Origin: JBGCED01 sp045106055
GTDB taxonomy: Bacteria > Pseudomonadota > Alphaproteobacteria > CBDDJK01
Reading direction: 5' to 3'
Assembly (NCBI GenBank): GCA_045106055.1
Contig: JBGCED010000104.1
Coordinates: 1 to 12,602 of the forward strand
DNA length: 12,602 nt
A program made the position numbers and the translations under genes. The notes under the pieces are model-generated. The model was not told the origin of the DNA and ran no database searches. It saw only the letters and a program-made list of their open reading frames with translations. Shown here piece by piece: positions 6,394-12,602 of this stretch. Every line of letters starts with the position of its first letter. Position 1 is the stretch's first letter.

Positions 6394-7023
6394 TTATTTT
6401 TGATCAAGTTGATTGAATCGTTCAAGGAATAATTTTTTGATCTTTTCATTGGGCAGAATATAATCAAGCGGTTGGCAAATGGGGGATGCTTGGACGATGT
6501 CTGGCACTTTTCCCCATAATTTTAATGCCATATCAGGTTCAAAGCCAGCAAGCTGAACGGCTTCCAGATGGGCTGCGATTAAATCGGCTTTTTTAATGGC
6601 GGCAACCAATACTGAATTGGGGGCTGCAACAAGCCCAAAACGCAAATGAATCGCGGCTTGCAGCCCATATTCCAAATCTTTATAATGTTTGCCAATCGCC
6701 TGTTTGAAAGGCGATATTAAATCACCAATAACATATTCAGGCGCATCATGCAGCAAGGCAAAAAGCAACGCCTTTGGAGGGGCCGATGGCGTTAAAAGCC
6801 TGTAAATTGCTTCAACAATCATTGAGTGGGCGGCAACTGAAAAGCAATGCTTGCCGCTGGTTTGACCATTCCAACGCGACATTCGGGAAAGCCCATGGGC
6901 GATGTCTTCTATTTCAATATCCACCGGCGAGGGATTTAATAAATCCAACCGCCGCCCACTAAGCATGCGCTGCCAAGCCCTGTGCTGGGGGGCGGATTTT
7001 GAAGATTTTTTTGTTGAAGCCAT
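6394..7023 (-). CDS. HD-domain phosphohydrolase, YfbR/5'-deoxynucleotidase-like
   Basis: A 209-residue member of the metal-dependent HD superfamily. The metal ligands are visible in order: His66 (SVAAHSM), His92-Asp93 (LLHDAPE) and Asp147 (KKADLIA). The stretch LLHDAPEYVIGDLISPFK is close in pattern to YfbR-type nucleotidases, which remove phosphate from deoxynucleoside monophosphates. A cytoplasmic role in nucleotide housekeeping is therefore likely, but substrate is not proven. A Lys/Ser-rich N-terminal tail precedes the domain. The ATG is preceded by TAGGCAATCTG, where the TAG is the stop of the NlpC gene, so the two are translationally coupled 8 bp apart. It is the last gene of the radA run before the gap carrying the RM promoter. 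Confidence 0.85.
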   Translation of the reverse strand: MASTKKSSKSAPQHRAWQRMLSGRRLDLLNPSPVDIEIEDIAHGLSRMSRWNGQTSGKHCFSVAAHSMIVEAIYRLLTPSAPPKALLFALLHDAPEYVIGDLISPFKQAIGKHYKDLEYGLQAAIHLRFGLVAAPNSVLVAAIKKADLIAAHLEAVQLAGFEPDMALKLWGKVPDIVQASPICQPLDYILPNEKIKKLFLERFNQLDQK

Positions 7024-7031
7024 CAGATTGC

Positions 7032-7886
7032 CTAAAAATCAATGCGGCGCATTGCGATTATATCCAGATCAAGCTGGGCTTTAAATCTTGTGGTGGCATG
7101 TTTCAAAGGCCAAATCGCAACCTGCATATCGCGGGCATTGGCGTGCAATATATGCATGGTATCGACCATGATCCCAATATGACCTTTCCAAAAGACAAGA
7201 TCATTTTCGTCTAAATTATATGCGTGCTTTATTTCGATACCAGATTGTTGCTGCATATCGCTATCGCGCGGCAAAATAACGCCGCATGCCCAATAGCATT
7301 GCTGGATGATTTGCGAACAATCATAGCCCTTATGACTGCCCCCGCCCCAAAGATAGGGCATATTGATCAGCTGCATCGCCAATGCTGCGGGGCTTAGCTG
7401 CCATCTGCCAATTTTTTCAAGATGAAAGACTTGGCAATAGCCCTTGCTGCCATCTGCAAGCTGGCATAATGCCCATTCGCCATCCTGTTCAAGCACAACA
7501 AGCAATGCACTAAAGCATAGGTCAAATTTTACAGCGCTTTTTATGTCTTGTGCGTGGTATAAAAAGCAGCTGCCTGTTTTGACATAATGGGTTGGATCGG
7601 GGCTTTCAGCCTCAAGCGCAAGCGCGCTTACTGGCGCATAGCCCACATAATGATCGCGGTGATTTTGAAGCCACGCCCAGCCCTGTTTAATTTCAAAGAC
7701 GCTGACTTTTTCGCCATGCACAAGCGTGCTGCTGCGCGGTTGATCGGGCAAGGGATGCTGCGATAGGGCAAGTTCAGAAACCGCAACGCGGTAAGCATCA
7801 GGGCGTGCATAGGATTCAGCCTTTATTTGATCCTTTAGGCTAATATCACAAAGATCATCACGAATGGCATGAATGCGGCGATCCAT
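7032..7886 (-). CDS. NlpC/P60 family cysteine peptidase with SH3-like domains
   Basis: This 284-residue protein belongs to the C40 (NlpC/P60) peptidases, which generally cut peptide bonds in peptidoglycan stems. The catalytic domain is C-terminal (about 165-284): Cys190 in GYDCSQI, His236 in KGHIGIM, and His248 in ILHANARDM as the likely third residue. Before it, about residues 30-90 and 100-155 look like two SH3-type binding domains, as in related alphaproteobacterial proteins. No signal peptide or membrane segment is visible, so export, if it occurs, is not by a recognisable leader. The usual DCSGL motif reads DCSQI here. ATG with a strong AGGAG; the radA stop TAG is part of that RBS, 10 bp upstream. 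Coupled on both sides, so co-expressed with radA and the HD gene. Confidence 0.9.
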   Translation of the reverse strand: MDRRIHAIRDDLCDISLKDQIKAESYARPDAYRVAVSELALSQHPLPDQPRSSTLVHGEKVSVFEIKQGWAWLQNHRDHYVGYAPVSALALEAESPDPTHYVKTGSCFLYHAQDIKSAVKFDLCFSALLVVLEQDGEWALCQLADGSKGYCQVFHLEKIGRWQLSPAALAMQLINMPYLWGGGSHKGYDCSQIIQQCYWACGVILPRDSDMQQQSGIEIKHAYNLDENDLVFWKGHIGIMVDTMHILHANARDMQVAIWPLKHATTRFKAQLDLDIIAMRRIDF

Positions 7887-7896
7887 TATTTTTCTC

Positions 7897-9303
7897 CTAA
7901 TTTACAGCGCCTTCGGTTAGATAGGCGATTAAGCCAGCAACATCGCTGATTGGCACAAAATGCGCATGATCTTTTTTGCTTGCGGCAGATTTTGCTTTTT
8001 TACCGCGCATTGGCGGGCCGCAAATGGTTTTAAAGCCCAGCTTTTGCGCTTCTTTTGATCGTGCATCGGGCTGGGAAACGGATCTAACCTCGCCCGAAAG
8101 CCCAACCTCTCCAAAAATAACGGTTTGTTCATTGATCACGACATCCAAGCAAGAAGAGATAATCGCGCTTGCAACCGCCAAATCCGCAGCAGGTTCGTTG
8201 ATTTTTAAGCCCCCCGCAACATTTAAATAAACATCGCGCCCCGCAAGATTAATGCCGCCGCGCGTTTCAAGCACCGCAAGCAGCATGGCAAGGCGGTTGC
8301 TGTCCCACCCAACCACGGCGCGTCTGGGCGTGCCAAGCGGGCTGGGGGCGACCAAGGCTTGAATTTCAACCAGCATTGGGCGCGATCCCTCAATGCCAGC
8401 AAAGACCGCAGCTCCAGAAATGCCCGCTTGGCGTTCGGATAGGAATAGGGCGGATGGGTTGCTAACCTCCATCAAGCCCGCTTCGGTCATGTCAAAAACG
8501 CCAATTTCATTTGCAGGGCCAAAGCGGTTTTTAATGGAACGCAAGATGCGGTAAGCATGACCGCGCTCCCCTTCAAAATAAAGCACACTATCAACCATAT
8601 GTTCAAGCACCCTAGGGCCAGCGATTGCGCCATCTTTGGTGACATGCCCAACCAATAATAAGGATGCACCCCTTGCTTTTGCACTTCTGATAAGCTCTTG
8701 CGCGCTGGCGCGTACTTGGGTGACAGACCCAGGCGCAGCCTCTATCCCTTCAACATACATGGTTTGAATCGAATCAATGACCGCAACCGCTGGCAGCGGC
8801 GTTTCGGCAATCGCGGCCTGAATATCAGCAACATTGGTTGCGGTTGCAAGCCCAACGGTGCGATCTTGAACCCCCAGCCTGCTGGCGCGCATGCGAATTT
8901 GATCAACTGATTCTTCGCCGCTAATGTAAAGGCAATTTGCATTCATGCTTAAATTTGCGGTTGCTTGTAACAGCAAGGTGGATTTGCCAATCCCAGGATC
9001 ACCGCCAATTAAAACGGCTTGACCCGCAACCAGCCCCCCGCCAAGCACACGGTCAAATTCGGATGATCCACATGATAGGCGCGGCGGATTATCTTGCTGC
9101 CCTGCAAGGGATACAAATTCAACCGCCCGCCCTTTGCGTCCGCGCGCCGATGCGCTTGCTTTTGTGCCAAGCGGCGGGGCGCGTTCTTGAATTTCTTCAA
9201 CAATGCTGTTCCATTCCCCGCAACCATCGCACCGACCCTGCCAGCGGCGATGCACACAGCCGCAGGCTTGACAGATGAATTGACTTGCAGGAGGCTTTGC
9301 CAT
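7897..9303 (-). CDS. radA: DNA repair protein RadA (Sms)
   Basis: A RecA-like ATPase that drives branch migration of recombination intermediates and aids repair. All landmarks are present in 468 residues: an N-terminal zinc finger with Cys11, Cys14, Cys25 and Cys28; Walker A GDPGIGKST (101-109, Lys107); Walker B ending VIDSIQ near 175-180; the RadA signature KNRFG (258-262); and a C-terminal Lon-like domain (about 290-460). A Lys-rich segment near residues 430-445 is a small peculiarity of the C-terminus. The start ATG follows a weak GGA site, 18 bp after the stop of the small lipoprotein gene. It heads a tightly packed run with the NlpC/P60 and HD genes. Confidence 0.97.
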   Translation of the reverse strand: MAKPPASQFICQACGCVHRRWQGRCDGCGEWNSIVEEIQERAPPLGTKASASARGRKGRAVEFVSLAGQQDNPPRLSCGSSEFDRVLGGGLVAGQAVLIGGDPGIGKSTLLLQATANLSMNANCLYISGEESVDQIRMRASRLGVQDRTVGLATATNVADIQAAIAETPLPAVAVIDSIQTMYVEGIEAAPGSVTQVRASAQELIRSAKARGASLLLVGHVTKDGAIAGPRVLEHMVDSVLYFEGERGHAYRILRSIKNRFGPANEIGVFDMTEAGLMEVSNPSALFLSERQAGISGAAVFAGIEGSRPMLVEIQALVAPSPLGTPRRAVVGWDSNRLAMLLAVLETRGGINLAGRDVYLNVAGGLKINEPAADLAVASAIISSCLDVVINEQTVIFGEVGLSGEVRSVSQPDARSKEAQKLGFKTICGPPMRGKKAKSAASKKDHAHFVPISDVAGLIAYLTEGAVN

Positions 9304-9321
9304 TCCAAATTACAGCTTCAT

Positions 9322-9450
9322 TTATGGATAAGAAAAAGTTTGTGTTTCAGAATGCGGTTCAAGCGCAGATTTCTTGCCGCAGGCGGTTAGCATTTGTGTG
9401 CTTGCCATGATCATTAGCGCTAAAATTAGAAATTTAAAAGATCGTTTCAT
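9322..9450 (-). CDS. Small lipoprotein, LptM/YifL-like (42 aa)
   Basis: This short ORF reads MKRSFKFLILALMIMASTQM then LTACGKK, a textbook lipoprotein signal: positive N-terminus, hydrophobic core (5-17), and the lipobox LTAC with lipid-modified Cys24. Only 18 residues follow, starting GKKSALEP. That pattern (Cys-Gly-basic-x-x-Leu-x-Pro) resembles LptM/YifL, small outer-membrane lipoproteins that assist maturation of the LptD-LptE lipopolysaccharide translocon; this identity is inferred. It fits exactly between the response regulator (22 bp gap) and radA (18 bp gap) on the same strand, which supports it being real. The ribosome binding site is poor (TCAAG), so it may rely on coupling. In other genomes LptM-type genes usually lie by lysA, not radA. 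Confidence 0.75.
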   Translation of the reverse strand: MKRSFKFLILALMIMASTQMLTACGKKSALEPHSETQTFSYP

Positions 9451-9472
9451 CTTGATTTAAACGGTTTGAGAA

Positions 9473-9874
9473 TTAACAATATTGCAATAATTTCTTGTTT
9501 AAGGCCGCCCCTGAAATGGGCTTGCCCAGAAAATCATTCATGCCAACTTCAAAACATATATCCATATCATTATCAAAATTATTGGCGGTTACCGCAATGA
9601 TCTTGGGCTGGACAATGCCCGGCATTGCGCGAATTTCGCGGGTGGCTGCAATGCCGTCCATATTGGGCATTTGCAAATCCATCAACACAATGTCAAAAGA
9701 TTGTGATTGAAACAGATTAACCGCTTCCAAGCCATCATTGGCGATCACAGGCTGAACCCCCATCTGACCAAGCAGTTTTTTAGCAAGCAATTGATTGAAT
9801 TTATTATCTTCAACCACCAAAATTTTTACTTGGTCTGGTAACGCTTTTATTGCTTCGGCTGTATTTTGTTCCAT
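9473..9874 (-). CDS. Stand-alone response-regulator receiver domain protein
   Basis: The 133 residues are almost entirely one CheY-like receiver domain. Phosphorylation site Asp66 (LMDLQMP), acidic pair Glu22-Asp23, Thr96 (AVTAN) and Lys118 (GKP) are all in place. There is no output domain and no kinase gene nearby. The sequence VVEDNKFNQLLAKKLL near residues 20-35 is typical of receivers found in hybrid histidine kinases, so it may act as a phosphate shuttle or protein-binding switch in a phosphorelay encoded elsewhere. ATG with an AGG ten bases upstream. First gene of the minus-strand block, with its own candidate promoter and a TTAA-N7-TTAA element in the upstream region. Confidence 0.92.
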   Translation of the reverse strand: MEQNTAEAIKALPDQVKILVVEDNKFNQLLAKKLLGQMGVQPVIANDGLEAVNLFQSQSFDIVLMDLQMPNMDGIAATREIRAMPGIVQPKIIAVTANNFDNDMDICFEVGMNDFLGKPISGAALNKKLLQYC

Positions 9875-9908
9875 AATGATGGAGCCTTTTCGGGTCTTAA
9901 ATTTTTGC

Positions 9909-9923
9909 TTAATATAAAGTTAA
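9909..9923. promoter_or_regulatory. Candidate CtrA-type box (TTAA-N7-TTAA)
   Basis: Two TTAA half-sites (9909-9912 and 9920-9923) are separated by exactly seven bases, the consensus arrangement for the alphaproteobacterial cell-cycle regulator CtrA. It overlaps the predicted start of the response-regulator transcript, just downstream of its -10 box, a position that would favour repression. The region is AT-rich, so the match could be accidental. Confidence 0.4.
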
Positions 9924-9925
9924 GA

Positions 9926-9954
9926 TAATTACATTGTTTTTTCAGTAATCGCAA
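9926..9954 (-). promoter_or_regulatory. Candidate promoter of the response regulator - radA block
   Basis: On the minus strand TTGCGA (9949-9954), a 17-base spacer, then TAATTA (9926-9931). Transcription would begin near 9919, giving a leader of about 45 nt to the ATG at 9874. The -35 resembles that of the mreC promoter on the other strand (TTGCGT). If used, it could serve the receiver gene, the lipoprotein, radA and the two genes after it. Confidence 0.45.
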
Positions 9955-10252
9955 GCGGTTAATCATTTTCATTGCCATTCTTAGCGCAACCTTAATCTTG
10001 ATGATTGCGCGTCTTGATGAGGCTTATAATGAAAACAAGCCCGCTTAGCAATAATCAACAATATTCACAAGGTTAGTTGTTGATTTTTAATTGTTTTTGC
10101 TGTATTACTAAAAATAGATTATGTTTAAAGCAATATTCGCACTTAAAATAATATTCGCGCAGTTATCTAAATCACACAGCTACCGCGATCATAGATTTGC
10201 CGCGATTTAATATGGATTTTCATGTAATCTTAACGCGTTTTTGGTGTTTCAC
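9955..10252. other. Gene-free region between divergent receiver gene and mreC
   Basis: I find no convincing gene in these 298 bp, but several symmetric elements. There is an inverted repeat GCGCAA (9984-9989) / TTGCGC (10005-10010). A nine-base stem AATCAACAA (10053-10061) / TTGTTGATT (10077-10085) is followed by TTT. Direct repeats are AATATTCGC at 10132-10140 and 10150-10158, and CCGCGAT at 10183-10189 and 10200-10206. The spacings of 17-18 bp could be tandem operator sites. A 15-codon ORF (10029-10076) with a GAGG upstream overlaps the AT-rich hairpin; it is too short to call. Confidence 0.5.
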
Positions 10253-10281
10253 TTGCGTTTAATAATCAAAGCGTGTATAAT
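10253..10281 (+). promoter_or_regulatory. Promoter of mreC
   Basis: TTGCGT (10253-10258), a 17-base spacer, then a perfect TATAAT (10276-10281). Start expected near 10288, only about 16 nt before the TTG start or about 64 nt before the alternative GTG at 10352. A second TATAAT at 10293-10298 has no suitable -35 box. Confidence 0.65.
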
Positions 10282-10303
10282 ACCAAAATGCTTATAATGT
10301 TTT

Positions 10304-11401
10304 TTGAAGAAATCAAAATTAGTTAAGAAAATTAAAATTCGGGGCGCTGGCGTGCAAGGGTTTCAACAGGGGTTCAAAACAAAAACAAGTAAAAAACGCG
10401 GATCTGGCGCGGCGAAACGCGTGCGCGGAACGGAAATTCTGTCGGTGATGCTGTTGGTTTTTGCTGCGGGGCTGATTATGGTTGATCGGTTTCAACCGCA
10501 ATGGGCGGCGGGTGCGCGTGCCAATTTATCTGACTTCATTGCCCCACTTTATCAAACCCTTTCCAAACCCATTCAATCGATTGAAACTGCGGTAAATGTA
10601 ATATTTGATCTGCGCGATTTGGAGGCTGAGAATCGTAATTTACGCCAGCGTTTGGCCCAGATGGATGGATTAAGCCATAGCCATACGGCACTGAAAATTG
10701 AAAATCGGCGCTTATCATCATTGTTAATGTTTGAACGCAACGAGGTGAAGCGGTTTGTGACCGTATCAATCATTGGTGCGGGCGGCGCATGGGCGCGTTC
10801 TTATTTGGTATCAGGCGGCGCAGATCGCGGGGTAAAGCTTGGCATGGTTGCGGTGGATGGGCGCGGGGTGCTTGGCCGCGTGGTGGAGGTTGGGGAGACC
10901 AGTTCCCGCATCTTATTGATCAATGATATTAATTCCAGAATCCCAGCAATCGCCGAAATTCAAAAAGACAGCAATGCGCAATCGATTGACCGCTTGGCTG
11001 TGGAAACCAGCCCCTATCACCGCCAGCGTTTTGTGATGGCGGGGGATAATGGCGTGCTTGCCAATTTGCATTATGTGGGTCAAGATGTGAAGCTGAAAGC
11101 TGGCGCGCCTGTTGTCACTTCTGGTGATGGCGGGCAGATTCCGCAAGGCCTATTGCTTGGTCATTTGGTCAAGCTTAATCCAAATTCAACTGCTTCTAGC
11201 GCAAACGATTCTAGCGTAACTGCTTCCGCAACAGATCTTCCGTTGACCAGCAGCCCTGATGATTTGGCAAACAGCACAACACAAACCGCGCAAGCGGCAT
11301 CAACGCAAACCGCGCAAGCAGCATTTGATTCCAGCCTATGGCGGGTTAAATTGGCAGCGGATATTCAAAATGCGGATATTATTCAACTGCTTGAATATTA
11401 A
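10304..11401 (+). CDS. mreC: Rod shape-determining protein MreC
   Basis: Inner-membrane protein of the elongasome that links MreB filaments to periplasmic wall synthesis. From the TTG start it has 365 residues: a basic cytoplasmic N-terminus, one membrane helix (about 44-60), a coiled coil (about 104-146), then the MreC beta domains with ARSYLVSGGADRGVKLGM and VVTSGDGGQIPQGLLLG. A Ser/Thr/Gln/Ala-rich stretch (about 293-343), including an eight-residue tandem repeat TQTAQAA(S/F) encoded by a 24-bp DNA repeat at 11282-11324, is inserted before the final strands (WRVKLAADI). The exact start is uncertain: TTG at 10304 lacks a Shine-Dalgarno, while GTG at 10352 has a GGGG upstream; both leave the membrane helix intact. 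Neither mreB nor mreD is adjacent, which is unusual for this normally clustered gene. Confidence 0.93.
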   Translation: MKKSKLVKKIKIRGAGVQGFQQGFKTKTSKKRGSGAAKRVRGTEILSVMLLVFAAGLIMVDRFQPQWAAGARANLSDFIAPLYQTLSKPIQSIETAVNVIFDLRDLEAENRNLRQRLAQMDGLSHSHTALKIENRRLSSLLMFERNEVKRFVTVSIIGAGGAWARSYLVSGGADRGVKLGMVAVDGRGVLGRVVEVGETSSRILLINDINSRIPAIAEIQKDSNAQSIDRLAVETSPYHRQRFVMAGDNGVLANLHYVGQDVKLKAGAPVVTSGDGGQIPQGLLLGHLVKLNPNSTASSANDSSVTASATDLPLTSSPDDLANSTTQTAQAASTQTAQAAFDSSLWRVKLAADIQNADIIQLLEY

Positions 11402-11435
11402 ACATAAACTTCAAGAAATATCGCCCAATCAGGCG

Positions 11436-11732
11436 CTATTCGTCAAGCGGATCATTCTCGTTTAAATTATCAAATAGCTTTTTACCCATTTTGAAAAAAG
11501 GGGTGCGTTTGGGCTGCACCATAACCGTTTCACCATTTCTGGGGTTGCGTGCTTTACGGCTGGCACGGCTTTTAACGCCAAAACTGCCAAAGCCTCTAAG
11601 TTCAACCCGATCGCCATTTGCCAGTGTTTTTTCAATTTCACGAAAGAAAATCTCAACCGATTTTTCAATTTCCTTCATGTAAAGGCTTGGATATTGTGTT
11701 GAAAGTCTTTCAACAAGTTCGGACCGTGTCAT
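11436..11732 (-). CDS. ihfB: Integration host factor subunit beta
   Basis: Small DNA-bending protein of the HU/IHF family; with IHF alpha it introduces sharp bends used in recombination, replication and transcription. It has 98 residues. The hallmark arm sequence RNPRNGETV (62-70) carries Pro64, the residue that wedges into DNA; GFGSFG (47-52) is the conserved turn. The start MTRSELVERL and the overall pattern fit the beta subunit rather than HU. The acidic tail NENDPLDE is an extension of the type common in alphaproteobacterial IhfB. ATG with a good AAGGGAA site. It converges on mreC with 34 bp between stops; a weak CGCC/GGCG stem there has no T-run. Confidence 0.93.
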   Translation of the reverse strand: MTRSELVERLSTQYPSLYMKEIEKSVEIFFREIEKTLANGDRVELRGFGSFGVKSRASRKARNPRNGETVMVQPKRTPFFKMGKKLFDNLNENDPLDE

Positions 11733-11765
11733 AATAAATTCCCTTCATCTTTACGGAGAATGTTT

Positions 11766-11828
11766 TTAATCCCACCATTTGACTTTATCCATAAGCCCGC
11801 GCGAAAGCAACTGCATCAACACAATCAT
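11766..11828 (-). CDS. Doubtful 20-codon ORF upstream of ihfB
   Basis: On the minus strand an ATG at 11826-11828 opens MIVLMQLLSRGLMDKVKWWD and stops at 11766-11768. The same frame is open upstream to 11888 (40 codons in all, with C-A-K-I-R-P before the Met) but has no earlier start codon. The amphipathic, W-rich look is protein-like, and it could be a tiny gene or the remnant of a longer one. There is no Shine-Dalgarno before the ATG, and it overlaps the candidate ihfB promoter. I do not recognise it. Confidence 0.2.
   Translation of the reverse strand: MIVLMQLLSRGLMDKVKWWD
11782..11810 (-). promoter_or_regulatory. Candidate ihfB promoter
   Basis: On the minus strand TTGCTT (11805-11810), 17 bases, then TAAAGT (11782-11787). 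The start would fall near 11775, about 43 nt before the ATG. The -10 is a moderate match. Confidence 0.35.
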
Positions 11829-11896
11829 AGGGCGAATTTTAGCACAATAAAGCCGATAATAAGCTGCGCTGTGATCTTGAACGCGATTTTAATCTA

Positions 11897-11925
11897 TTGG
11901 AATTTCAGGAATCTAAGTATATAGA
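11897..11925 (+). promoter_or_regulatory. Candidate promoter of the TPR gene
   Basis: TTGGAA (11897-11902), a 17-base spacer, then TATAGA (11920-11925). The start would be near 11932, giving a leader of about 38 nt before the ATG at 11970. Divergent from ihfB. Confidence 0.45.
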
Positions 11926-11969
11926 TAAGGCTGTTTTTTAATCATAACGAATTTATTTTTGAAGCCATC

Positions 11970-12602
11970 ATGTCAAACCGAAAACAACGAAGACGCAAAA
12001 AAGCAGTTGAAAAACGCGGCGATCTGCCTGCAAACTCAAATCAAATGTCAGGCTTCAATGCCCCGCCTGTGGGTCAGCAAGATAAGCTTTTTTTGAATGA
12101 AATGCTAAAAGCCGCAGTGGTTGAGTATGTTGATGGGGACCGCGATAAATCAGCTGGAATGTTTCGCCATATTTTAAAAATTGAACCCCATCAAGCTGAA
12201 TGCTTATTTCGATTGGGGGTCATTCGCGGGCGTAAAAAGGATTTTTTGGAATCCATGTTGCTGTTAAAGCGTGCTTATGAAATTGCACCAGATCAATATA
12301 AATTGCTTAGAAATTATGCAATCGCGCTTCAAAAAATGGATAGGCTTCAAGAAGCGCTGGACATTCAGCGGCAAGCCGTGCTGCATGAAAAGATGGATCG
12401 CAAGGTGCTGGTGCTTGATATTGCCAACAGCCACGCAACCTTGCACCAGTTTTTTGATGCGATGGAATTTTACGATGAAGCGGTTAAGCTTAATCCCGAT
12501 AATGCGCTTGCCCATTATAATCGGGCGCTTAATCTTCAAAATCTTGGGTCAAATCAAAATGCAAGGCTTGCCTATGAACGGGCATTGGAGATTGATCCCG
12601 AT
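11970..12602 (+). CDS. Tetratricopeptide-repeat protein (5' part, runs off the window)
   Basis: The frame is open for 211 codons to the window edge. It begins with a very basic tail (MSNRKQRRRKKAVEKR), as seen at the start of several alphaproteobacterial TPR proteins, then a short Pro/Gln linker. From about residue 43 onward it is a ladder of 34-residue helical repeats. The clearest are near 76-107, 110-141, 144-177 and 180-211, with signatures such as FYDEAVKLNPDNALAHYNRA and AYERALEIDPD. TPRs bind proteins; some such chains end in a glycosyl- or methyltransferase domain, which would lie beyond this window and cannot be judged. The ATG has only a weak GAAG site. No signal peptide is visible. 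Confidence 0.85.
   Translation, partial: MSNRKQRRRKKAVEKRGDLPANSNQMSGFNAPPVGQQDKLFLNEMLKAAVVEYVDGDRDKSAGMFRHILKIEPHQAECLFRLGVIRGRKKDFLESMLLLKRAYEIAPDQYKLLRNYAIALQKMDRLQEALDIQRQAVLHEKMDRKVLVLDIANSHATLHQFFDAMEFYDEAVKLNPDNALAHYNRALNLQNLGSNQNARLAYERALEIDPD

Noticed and set aside
6381..6394. AATAAAGCTTTATT palindrome as a terminator after the HD gene
   Set aside because: The stem is pure AT apart from two bases, includes part of the stop codon and has no T-run in the minus-strand direction.
10029..10076. 15-codon leader-like ORF with a GAGG upstream
   Set aside because: Too short, no residue pattern such as a run of one amino acid, and far from mreC; kept only as a note in the intergenic entry.
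11402..11435. Bidirectional terminator between mreC and ihfB
   Set aside because: Only a four-base CGCC/GGCG stem with no T-run on either strand.
12264..12539. 91-residue minus-strand ORF at the right edge
   Set aside because: It is the antisense shadow of the clear TPR reading frame on the plus strand.

Overview
This window looks like chromosomal DNA from an alphaproteobacterium of moderate to low GC. The clues are the ParC tail ending in GRLPPAGFPRSNKFN, the small lipoprotein of LptM type, the SH3-like plus NlpC/P60 protein without a signal peptide, an IHF beta subunit, and a candidate TTAA-N7-TTAA CtrA-type box. I cannot name the genus from sequence alone.

Layout: positions 1-486 carry no gene but are dense in repeats. 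There is a 116-bp inverted duplication, tandem 38-bp hairpin units, and two extra copies of the last codons of parC plus the DNA just after its stop. From 487 to 9874 nine genes all lie on the minus strand. In order of transcription they are a stand-alone response-regulator receiver, a 42-residue lipoprotein, radA, an NlpC/P60 hydrolase, an HD phosphohydrolase, a fused restriction-modification gene, metA, truA and parC. Most junctions are 1-31 bp, and several stop codons overlap the next ribosome binding site. The exception is a 98-bp gap before the restriction-modification gene, which holds a clear promoter. A 429-bp regulatory region (9875-10303) separates this block from mreC on the plus strand. 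mreC converges on ihfB (minus). A divergent region follows, then the first 211 codons of a TPR protein (plus) that runs off the window.

Most of the content is housekeeping: chromosome decatenation (ParC), tRNA pseudouridylation (TruA), the first committed step of methionine synthesis (MetA, predicted to use acetyl-CoA), recombination (RadA), cell shape (MreC) and DNA architecture (IHF). The accessory item is the 598-residue protein at 4499-6295. It joins an EcoRII-like nuclease domain to a complete cytosine-C5 methyltransferase in one chain. The gene is visibly more AT-rich than its neighbours, has its own promoter and RBS, and sits directly in front of metA. It is probably a horizontally acquired, self-contained restriction-modification system, and it is the best candidate for something unusual here. 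The second is the parC-tail repeat complex at the left edge.
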